Position numbers and translations under genes: made by a program
Shown: piece after piece, positions 16,223 to 22,738 of the stretch
How positions within the stretch are numbered: position 1 is the first letter of the stretch
How the letters are laid out: each line of letters begins with the position of its first letter
NCBI GenBank assembly: GCA_937910305.1
Contig: CALEPS010000099.1
Location: 1-24,364 of the forward strand
From: an uncultured Bacteroidales bacterium
GTDB taxonomy: Bacteria; Bacteroidota; Bacteroidia; Bacteroidales; Paludibacteraceae
Direction of reading: 5' to 3'
Length of the DNA: 24,364 nucleotides
The notes under the pieces: model-generated
Told to the model about the DNA's origin: nothing
Database searches by the model: none
The model's input: the letters and a program-made list of their open reading frames with translations, nothing else

Positions 16223-17457
16223 CTTAATCTCAACTGTTTTTTCCCGTTCTTGATAATCAGTTCATAATCGCCGATATTCATCAGCACTTGTTCTTTCCCG
16301 TCCGCTCCGGCAGGAGTTGCTTCTATTCCTTGTGCCTCCGGATGGCATGTATAAGAGATATGTTGCTCCATTGGTGCAATCAGCCTTATGGGCGAAGAAC
16401 CAGGCTCTGCCAACCGTAATCCGGTATACCATTCATTGCCATAGTCATCTGTCAAGTCTGGCCAAAGAACGTAATTTTTCTTATTGATCTCTGTATAAAA
16501 CAGTGTTTCTTCACCCTCATGATACACTTTCCAAGGAGAGAGGACCGCCGCTAACTTGGTGCCGCTATATCCTATAGGCGTTTCTGATCGCATATCAAAG
16601 ATATAGGCCGTATCGGGATTTATATATTGCACCCGATAATATTGTTTCTCATCATTCAAATCCAACGGAGCACTCTCCATTCGCCCATCTACCGGTGTAC
16701 CGCTCATGGCTTTGTGAGTCACGGAATGAAAATAGATATATATGCCCCATTCCGTTAAATCTTTCACATACAACTGCTTAAGCGAGGAGCCCTTTTGATA
16801 CACCGCCCACAACCTGCAATCATGGCTCGGCATGAAAGTGCTCTCTGGGGCATGAAACTGCGGAATGGAAGTAACCTCCCAGAACTCTGTCTCGCTCCAC
16901 CCCATAAACTGCCATTCGCCCGTACTGCTCAACGCGGGCAGTACCACGCCGCCTCCGCCGTTCTTCTCTTTCAACTCCTGATAAACCTCACTCCCGTTCA
17001 TCAGCGTTACTGTGTACCGCGCCCCTTCGCTGTATTGTATCTCGTATTTCTCGATATGCAGCGAATTGGTGGTTCCTGTTATCTGCACCTGCAGCGTGTT
17101 GGCTTTTTGCGTTCCGCTCCACCCAATAGGCTGAAAATCAGTATTGTTGTATGAGCCGAACCACTCTGCATAAGTCCCTTCTTCTTGCCCTATTACGCTT
17201 CCGTCGGCAGTAATGGTTATCTTTCCCGCGCCGGAGCTTTTATTGGACTTCATATAAATAGCAACCGTCTCTAACGCGATCCCGTTCAATCCGGTCAGAC
17301 TAAGCGTTGCCGTGTCGCCGGCGCGCACATCACCTTTCTGGTACGTGCACGAATAACTCACTTCCAGCAACGGAGGGCATGTACCGGACACTTCTACAGC
17401 GTTCTTTGATTGCACCGTAAAAGTCATTACGCTCAGTAGCAGAAGCAATAGGTGCAT
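16219..17457 (-). CDS. Secreted protein of unknown function with InlB-like repeat segment
   Basis: Not recognised as a whole. The 412-residue product begins with a signal peptide (MHLLLLLLSVMTFTVQSK). Residues about 25-150 are a beta-rich region (DTATLSLTGLNGIALETVAIY, then SGAGKITITADGSVIG) common in Bacteroidota secreted proteins. Residues about 150-230 (YTVTLMNGSEVYQEL, then WQFMGWSETEFWE, then CRLWAVYQ) resemble a Listeria-Bacteroides (InlB B-type) repeat. The C-terminus DYELIIKNGKKQLRLR resembles the short beta tail found in many Bacteroidales secreted proteins and could be a sorting or leftover T9SS-like tail; this is uncertain. It is the first gene of the long minus-strand run and overlaps the DPP IV-type peptidase start by four bases, so it may be displayed or secreted with that enzyme. 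Confidence 0.75.
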   Translation of the reverse strand: MHLLLLLLSVMTFTVQSKNAVEVSGTCPPLLEVSYSCTYQKGDVRAGDTATLSLTGLNGIALETVAIYMKSNKSSGAGKITITADGSVIGQEEGTYAEWFGSYNNTDFQPIGWSGTQKANTLQVQITGTTNSLHIEKYEIQYSEGARYTVTLMNGSEVYQELKEKNGGGGVVLPALSSTGEWQFMGWSETEFWEVTSIPQFHAPESTFMPSHDCRLWAVYQKGSSLKQLYVKDLTEWGIYIYFHSVTHKAMSGTPVDGRMESAPLDLNDEKQYYRVQYINPDTAYIFDMRSETPIGYSGTKLAAVLSPWKVYHEGEETLFYTEINKKNYVLWPDLTDDYGNEWYTGLRLAEPGSSPIRLIAPMEQHISYTCHPEAQGIEATPAGADGKEQVLMNIGDYELIIKNGKKQLRLR

Positions 17458-17476
17458 ACTTGTATCGTTTCGCGTG

Positions 17477-17508
17477 CAAAATTACAAAAAAATTTTTATA
17501 TGTGCAAA
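17477..17508 (-). promoter_or_regulatory. Promoter of the seven-gene minus-strand run
   Basis: On the minus strand, TTTG (17508-17505), a 20-base spacer and TAATTTTG (17484-17477). The leader to the ATG at 17457 is about 15 bases. Its -33 element lies between the -33 and -7 positions of the fbp promoter. Confidence 0.72.
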
Positions 17509-17516
17509 AAAAAGTG

Positions 17517-17524
17517 TACCTTTG
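17517..17524 (+). promoter_or_regulatory. fbp promoter, -7 box
   Basis: TACCTTTG matches TAnnTTTG. At the correct -33 distance (17493-17496) only TTTT is found, so this is a weaker or regulated promoter. The leader to the ATG at 17547 is about 18 bases, which supports that start over an upstream in-frame one at 17460. Confidence 0.6.
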
Positions 17525-17546
17525 CAGCGAATTTAGATTTTTTACT

Positions 17547-19550
17547 ATGCAAAACGAACGATATTTGCGTTTATTGAGTGAAAAGTTCCCCAATGCACAA
17601 AGCGTGGTTACGGAGTTGATTAACCTCAGGGCGATCTTGTCTTTGCCGAAAGGGACGGAGCATTTCGTCTCCGATCTGCACGGAGAGTCGATGGCGTTCA
17701 TACATATGATCAAGAATGCTTCCGGCGTAGTTCGCAAAAAAGTGGACGAGGTCTATTCGGACACCATTTCCGAGGAGGAGAAAAGGGCTATTTGTGCCCT
17801 CATCTATTATCCGGACGAGAGGATGGAACTCATCCGCAGGTTCTATGCCGGAGAAGAGGTGGACGGTCTCTTCAAAATGAATTCACAGATTTCTAATCTG
17901 CCCACCCTCGAAGAATGGTATCGAACGCGCCTGCATCAGGTTGTGAATATCGCGCGGGCGGTCACAATCAAATACAGCCGCTCGAAAGTACACCGTCTCT
18001 TGCCGAAAGGGTACGAATATATCATTGGAGAATTGCTCCATGAATCGAACCTTGAGCAGCATGACAGACAGACATATTACAACGCTATTATTGATGCCAT
18101 TATTGAAACAGGATGTGCGGAAGATTTGATTATTGTCATCTCATATCTCATTCATTCTCTGACAATTGACACGCTGCATATCGTCGGAGATATTTTTGAT
18201 AGAGGACCCGGAGCAAGCAAAATTCTCGACGTCCTTTCTACCGTCCGCGACTACGATATCCAATGGGGAAACCATGATATCGAATGGATGGGAGCGATGG
18301 CAGGAAACATGGCGCTTTTGGCTACGGTGCTGCGCGTCTCGATAAGGTATGCCAATATAGAAACCCTGGAGGAAGGATACGGTATTAACCTCCTGCCGCT
18401 GGCCAATTTTGCCATGACGATTTATGGAGACGATCCTTGCACGCTTTGGCAGACAAAGGATTTTGAAAACAACCCGCGGCTCACGCGTTCCGCGCAACTG
18501 ATGGCTAAAATGCACAAAGCCATCTCTATCATTCAGTTCAAACTGGAAGGACAGACCGTGCTCCGTCACCCCGAATGGCACATGAACCACCGTGCGCTGC
18601 TTGACAAGATCGATTATAAAAAAGGCACCATCTCCATTGACGGCAAGGTTTTCTCCCTGCTTGACACCAACCTGCCTACCATTGATCCTGAGAACCCGTA
18701 CGAACTGAGCCGGTACGAACAGGACTTGATGAACCAGCTTTGGCGCTCTTTCCGCAAATCGGAAAAGATGCAACGCCACCTCCGGATGCTGTACGAACAC
18801 GGATCGCTGTATCTCGTGCGAAACGGTTTCCTGCTCTATCATGCGGCTATTCCGCTCAACAACGATGGCTCGTTCACGGAAGCGGATGTGTGCGGCAAAA
18901 AAGTCAGCGGGAAAGCGCTGATGGATCGGACCGACGAAGTCATCCGAATGGCATACTACGGAGAAGGAAAAGAAAAACAGGATGCACTCGATTATATGCT
19001 CTATCTTTGGGAAGGGGAGTTTTCTCCGCTCTACAGCAAGGATAAGATGACCACTTTTGAGCGCTATTTCTTAGCCGACAAAGAGACTTGGAAGGAGAAA
19101 AAAGGTGCTTATTTCACACTTGCTGACGACGAGAATGTCTGCCGGAATATCTTAAATGAATTCGGTCTTGATCCTGCGACGGGGCGTATCATTAACGGGC
19201 ACGTGCCCGTTCGCACCATAAAAGGAGAAACGCCTACTCGGGCTAACGGACGAAGATTTGTCATTGACGGAGGCTTCTCCAAACCGTATCAGGAGAAGAC
19301 CGGTATTGCCGGATATACGCTGATTTATAACAGCCATGGTATACAACTGGTGGAGCATGAATCCTTTGAATCCAGAGAACAGGCGGTTATATCCGGATCG
19401 GATATTCACAGTCGGACGCTCTTGCAGGATTTCTCCGGCAAACGGATACGGATCAAAGATACCGACAAAGGAAAAGAACTGCTGGAGCAGATTGAGTATC
19501 TCGAGCAACTCCTCCATGCCTACCGCACCGGTGCCTTCAGACAAAAATAA
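17547..19550 (+). CDS. fbp: Fructose-1,6-bisphosphatase class III
   Basis: Gluconeogenic enzyme turning fructose 1,6-bisphosphate into fructose 6-phosphate; cytoplasmic. The 667 residues from the ATG at 17547 match the class III length (about 640-670). It is a calcineurin-like metallophosphatase: HFVSDLHGES (D43, H45) is metal motif 1, HIVGDIFDRGPG is motif 2, and WGNHDIEWMGA is motif 3. Later class-specific parts include INGHVPVRTIKGETPTRANG and FVIDGGFSKPYQEKTGIAGY. The frame is open for 29 more codons upstream, but that stretch covers the divergent promoters and has no family similarity. The gene faces ddh and shares a terminator with it. Identity is secure. Confidence 0.96.
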   Translation: MQNERYLRLLSEKFPNAQSVVTELINLRAILSLPKGTEHFVSDLHGESMAFIHMIKNASGVVRKKVDEVYSDTISEEEKRAICALIYYPDERMELIRRFYAGEEVDGLFKMNSQISNLPTLEEWYRTRLHQVVNIARAVTIKYSRSKVHRLLPKGYEYIIGELLHESNLEQHDRQTYYNAIIDAIIETGCAEDLIIVISYLIHSLTIDTLHIVGDIFDRGPGASKILDVLSTVRDYDIQWGNHDIEWMGAMAGNMALLATVLRVSIRYANIETLEEGYGINLLPLANFAMTIYGDDPCTLWQTKDFENNPRLTRSAQLMAKMHKAISIIQFKLEGQTVLRHPEWHMNHRALLDKIDYKKGTISIDGKVFSLLDTNLPTIDPENPYELSRYEQDLMNQLWRSFRKSEKMQRHLRMLYEHGSLYLVRNGFLLYHAAIPLNNDGSFTEADVCGKKVSGKALMDRTDEVIRMAYYGEGKEKQDALDYMLYLWEGEFSPLYSKDKMTTFERYFLADKETWKEKKGAYFTLADDENVCRNILNEFGLDPATGRIINGHVPVRTIKGETPTRANGRRFVIDGGFSKPYQEKTGIAGYTLIYNSHGIQLVEHESFESREQAVISGSDIHSRTLLQDFSGKRIRIKDTDKGKELLEQIEYLEQLLHAYRTGAFRQK

Positions 19551-19561
19551 CCCCATCCATA

Positions 19562-19792
19562 ACCGGTTAACTGCTAATTCGCTACCGGTTTACCGCTAAT
19601 TCGTACCCGGTTTGCAGCTAATTCGCTACCGGTTTACTGCTAATTCTTACCCGGTTTGCGGCATCCTCGCATTCGCTTCGTAACCGACTTGCTGTCCGTT
19701 CGCACTCATTCAGCACACGTTTAGCACTCGGTTAGCACTCCGCACCAAAGGATAACCGAAGGATTCCCCAAGGATAACCGAAGGATAAAAGG
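19562..19792. repeat. Array of 21 units in strict 11-base phase downstream of fbp
   Basis: The first two thirds of the 335-base gap between fbp and ddh (19551-19885) divide into consecutive 11-base units with no insertions or deletions. Units 2-9 alternate GCTAATTCGCT-like and ACCGGTTTACC-like forms, making a 22-base repeat and a 44-base higher-order repeat. Units 14-16 end in AGCA (for example CTCGGTTAGCA). Units 18-21 are AGGATAACCGA-like. The last unit runs into the terminator. No open frame or RNA gene was recognised here. Confidence 0.85.
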
Positions 19793-19818
19793 GCAAAAAA
19801 CGATTTTTTGCCCTTTTA
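19786..19818. terminator. Bidirectional terminator between fbp and ddh
   Basis: A perfect 15-base stem, TAAAAGGGCAAAAAA (19786-19800) and its complement (19804-19818), around the loop CGA. A-rich and T-rich arms on both sides give a U-tract in either direction, so it can end both convergent transcripts. Confidence 0.92.
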
Positions 19819-19819
19819 C

Positions 19820-19844
19820 TATATATATACATAGTATATATATA
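19820..19844. repeat. AT-only palindrome next to the terminator
   Basis: Arms TATATATATAC (19820-19830) and GTATATATATA (19834-19844) with loop ATA; 11 perfect pairs. It starts two bases after the terminator stem. It may extrude as a cruciform or act as a second weak hairpin for the ddh transcript. No function is shown. Confidence 0.75.
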
Positions 19845-19885
19845 CTTTATTTGGGTTCTTATAGAAAAACCAAATGCTTTTACGC

Positions 19886-20749
19886 CTATACAAGAGCCTT
19901 TATATTCTGCTCTGTATTTCCCGGTAATAAATCTATCGGACGCAGTTCTATCATGGTCTTGGCGCCAAATTCTCCGCGCTCTTTCATACGGACTGCTGCA
20001 CGGGCGCAACTGACCATTACCTGCCCCGTCAAGGCGGGATTATTGATCTCCATATTGAATTCGAACCGCTGGTTGTGGGTCTCGCCGGACACACCGGAGC
20101 GAACGAGATGTACACCGTGCGCTACGTTATTTAGTGCATCTACACTCTCTACTTGGATCACATGAGTCTCGTCGTGCGCAAAATAATCATCCGCAAGCAG
20201 GTTGGCCTCTACGGTCTTGAAATCAGCTCCGTCCTCCAACTCGATATACACCATTCTGCGGTGAATGCCGGTACCTAAAGGAATGGTCATACTCAGCGCA
20301 TTCTTAACACCTTTGATGGCTTTGGCGGCTACTGTATGCCCCATACTCCGTCCGGGACCGAAATTAGTGTACGTCAGGCCTTTTGGTGCCATGGCTGTCA
20401 GAAGAGCGCGAACCATGCTGTCTGTTCCGGGATCCCAGCCGGCGGAAAGAATACTTACCGTTCGGTTCGTCTGGCATACCGGATCCATCTGGCTGCGAAG
20501 TCCCCATATCTGACCGTGGATATCAAAACTATCTACGGTACATATACCTTTGCTTGCCATGATTGCAGCGAACTTCGGTACCTCGCGGGTCGGTGTGCAT
20601 AGCAACATCACATCAATATTGCCTGCGATACAATCCAGACAGTCATTATGGTGATAAATGCCTGCCAACTCCATGTCCGGTGCTGCCTTGATGGCTTCCT
20701 CTGCGGCACGACCTATATTGCCGTAACCTAAAATTGCTACTTTTATCAT
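19886..20749 (-). CDS. ddh: Meso-diaminopimelate D-dehydrogenase
   Basis: NADPH-dependent enzyme that makes meso-diaminopimelate in one step from tetrahydrodipicolinate and ammonia, supplying peptidoglycan and lysine; cytoplasmic. The 287 residues are a little shorter than the usual 300-330. The N-terminal Rossmann fold is MIKVAILGYGNIGRAAEEAI. Later family segments are seen: VDSFDIHG, then SAGWDPGTDSMVRALLTAMAP, then the conserved NFGPGRSMGHTVAAKAIKGV, and the late HETHVIQVES. Downstream of glmS by 65 bases; the leader holds a heptamer array beginning 7 bases before the start codon. The gene converges on fbp at a shared terminator. Confidence 0.95.
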   Translation of the reverse strand: MIKVAILGYGNIGRAAEEAIKAAPDMELAGIYHHNDCLDCIAGNIDVMLLCTPTREVPKFAAIMASKGICTVDSFDIHGQIWGLRSQMDPVCQTNRTVSILSAGWDPGTDSMVRALLTAMAPKGLTYTNFGPGRSMGHTVAAKAIKGVKNALSMTIPLGTGIHRRMVYIELEDGADFKTVEANLLADDYFAHDETHVIQVESVDALNNVAHGVHLVRSGVSGETHNQRFEFNMEINNPALTGQVMVSCARAAVRMKERGEFGAKTMIELRPIDLLPGNTEQNIKALV

Positions 20750-20756
20750 AATCTAT

Positions 20757-20818
20757 AATTGTGAATTGTGAAATAATCGTGCCCCTTGGGGGCTAAGAAT
20801 TGTAAATTGTGAATTTAC
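20757..20818. repeat. AATTGTG heptamer arrays flanking a small hairpin, between glmS and ddh
   Basis: Two AATTGTG units at 20757-20770, a GCCCC-TTG-GGGGC hairpin (20781-20793), then AATTGTA, AATTGTG and a degenerate AATTTAC at 20798-20818. The last unit contains the glmS stop (20815-20817). The first lies seven bases from the ddh start. No consensus promoter for ddh is evident, so ddh is probably read through from glmS. Confidence 0.75.
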
Positions 20819-22722
20819 TCTACCGTAACCGATTTTGCAAGGTTACGGGGCTGATCCACATCGCATCCCTTGACTACGGCTATGTGATAAGCCAGCAATT
20901 GAAGCGGAATGACGGTCAATAACGGAGTCAGACATTCCTCTGTCTCCGGCACTTCAATTACATAATCTGCTATCTTGCTTACCATCTTATCCCCTTCTGT
21001 CACAATAGCTATCACACGGCCGTTCCTGGCTTTGATTTCTTGGATGTTGGACACTACTTTCTCATAAGTACCGCAACGCGGTGCTACTACCACCACCGGC
21101 ATTTCTTGTGAAATCAGGGCGATAGGTCCGTGTTTCATCTCTGCTGCAGGATAGCCTTCGGCATGGATATAACTGATCTCTTTCAGTTTGAGTGCGCCCT
21201 CTAACGCTACCGGATAATTATACCCGCGTCCGAGATAGATAAAATTCTGTGCGTATGTAAATGTCTTGGCAAAATCGGCGATACGTTTGTTCTGTGATAA
21301 TACGCACTCTATCTTGTCAGGAATCTGACCCAGCGCACGAACCACATGCAGATATTGCTCTTCGCTCATCGTCCCTTTCTCTTTGCCTATACATAGTGCC
21401 AGCATGGTCAATGCCACAACTTGCGCCGTAAATGCTTTGGTGCTGGCTACACCGATCTCCGGTCCCACATGGGTATAACATCCGCTGTTGCTCAGCCTCG
21501 GTATTGATGCGCCGATCACATTACAGATCGAGAAAATGAATGCGCCTTTTTCTTTCGCTAACTGAATGGCAGCTAATGTATCTGCCGTCTCGCCGGATTG
21601 AGAGATAGCGATCACCACGTCGTCTCTGTTGATTACAGGCTTGCGGTAGCGGAACTCGGACGAATACTCTACCTCCACCGGTATCTGCGCAAACTCCTCT
21701 ATGGCATACATGGCTATCAATCCTGCATGCCAGGAAGTTCCGCACGCTGTGATGATGATGCGCTTGGCGTTCATGAAACGCTCTTTGTTATCGATAAATC
21801 CCGAGAGGGCGATATTGTCCTGACGCACGTTCACACGGCCGCGCATTGAATCTGCCAGTGTTCGGGGTTGCTCGAATATCTCCTTGAGCATAAAATGCGG
21901 ATACCCGCCTTTCTCCAACTGGCTCAACGATAACTCCAAACGCTTGATCTCCGGTGTCTTCTGAACATTATTGATAGTCGTTATTTCTATTCCTTCGTCC
22001 TTCGTACTTTGTCCCTTGGTACTTTGTCCCTTCGTACTTTGTCCCTTGGTACTTTGTCCCTTGGTACTTAGTTTCACTACTTCTTCATCCTCAATATAAA
22101 TGACTTTGTCTGTATATTCTACAATAGGCGTTGCGTCGGACGCAATGAAATACTCTTCCTGTCCTACTCCTACAACTAACGGAGAACCCTTACGCGCTGC
22201 TATCAGCGTATCCGGATGGTCTTTGTCCAGCACAGCTATTGCATAGGCTCCGATCACCTGCTGCAATGCCAGCTGCACAGCCGTCCTCAGATCCACGTGC
22301 TTGTTTACCTGGGTATATTCTATCAGCTGTATAAGAACCTCGGTGTCCGTCTCTGATTTGAACGAATATCCCTCCTTCTGCAACCCCGCCTTGAGAACAG
22401 CGTAGTTCTCGATAATTCCGTTATGGATGATTGCCAGCCGCTCGCTCTCGGAGTAATGGGGATGGGCATTGACGGTATTCGGTTCGCCGTGGGTCGCCCA
22501 ACGCGTATGAGCGATACCTATCGTACCGGTTGTGTCTTTGTCCGATGCGTAGGCTTCCAGTTCTGCTACTTTACCTTTCGCTTTGTATATATTCAACTGT
22601 CCTTGCGCATTGATGAGCGCCACGCCGGCACTGTCATAGCCGCGATACTCCAATCGGTGCAATCCTTTTATCAAAATCGGATACGCATTCCGTTTTCCGA
22701 TATATCCTACTATTCCACACAT
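20815..22722 (-). CDS. glmS: Glutamine--fructose-6-phosphate aminotransferase (isomerizing)
   Basis: Makes glucosamine 6-phosphate from fructose 6-phosphate and glutamine, the first step to UDP-GlcNAc. The start is set at 22722 so that the product begins MCGIVGYIG: the N-terminal cysteine is the glutaminase nucleophile and must follow the removed methionine. An ATG 12 codons upstream is rejected for that reason. The glutaminase domain covers residues 1-215 (HTRWATHGEPN, NGIIENY), and two SIS domains follow (TACGTSWHAG, SQSGETADT), ending DQPRNLAKSVTVE. The 635 residues exceed the family's usual 605-615. The excess is a 25-residue linker of reiterated STKGQ at 219-243, encoded by an in-frame 15-base repeat. 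It follows pyrG by 16 bases and is probably co-transcribed with it. Confidence 0.97.
   Translation of the reverse strand: MCGIVGYIGKRNAYPILIKGLHRLEYRGYDSAGVALINAQGQLNIYKAKGKVAELEAYASDKDTTGTIGIAHTRWATHGEPNTVNAHPHYSESERLAIIHNGIIENYAVLKAGLQKEGYSFKSETDTEVLIQLIEYTQVNKHVDLRTAVQLALQQVIGAYAIAVLDKDHPDTLIAARKGSPLVVGVGQEEYFIASDATPIVEYTDKVIYIEDEEVVKLSTKGQSTKGQSTKGQSTKGQSTKDEGIEITTINNVQKTPEIKRLELSLSQLEKGGYPHFMLKEIFEQPRTLADSMRGRVNVRQDNIALSGFIDNKERFMNAKRIIITACGTSWHAGLIAMYAIEEFAQIPVEVEYSSEFRYRKPVINRDDVVIAISQSGETADTLAAIQLAKEKGAFIFSICNVIGASIPRLSNSGCYTHVGPEIGVASTKAFTAQVVALTMLALCIGKEKGTMSEEQYLHVVRALGQIPDKIECVLSQNKRIADFAKTFTYAQNFIYLGRGYNYPVALEGALKLKEISYIHAEGYPAAEMKHGPIALISQEMPVVVVAPRCGTYEKVVSNIQEIKARNGRVIAIVTEGDKMVSKIADYVIEVPETEECLTPLLTVIPLQLLAYHIAVVKGCDVDQPRNLAKSVTVE
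21992..22070. repeat. 15-base in-frame tandem repeat in glmS (STKGQ)
   Basis: Four 15-base units (22006, 22021, 22036, 22051), each a 7-mer ACTTTGT plus an 8-mer CCCTTGGT or CCCTTCGT, flanked by two CCTTCGT heptamers (21992-22005). On the minus strand each 15-mer encodes STKGQ. Unit 2 differs at one base (CCCTTCGT) yet still encodes the same peptide. It sits at the linker after the glutaminase domain. Confidence 0.92.
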
Positions 22723-22738
22723 AAGATTTGAAAATTTG

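Noticed and set aside
17460..17546. N-terminal extension of fbp by 29 codons
   Set aside because: It would begin upstream of the -7 box and cover both divergent promoters, and the added residues do not look like the family.
18141..18842. Open frame of 233 codons on the minus strand opposite fbp
   Set aside because: Antisense shadow of the conserved bisphosphatase; no promoter or family features.
19562..19792. CRISPR array downstream of fbp
   Set aside because: Units of 11 or 22 bases abut without spacers, drift along the array and have no cas gene nearby.
22723..22738. glmS ribozyme or other riboswitch before glmS
   Set aside because: Only 16 bases separate glmS from pyrG, too short for such an RNA, and no matching fold is seen.
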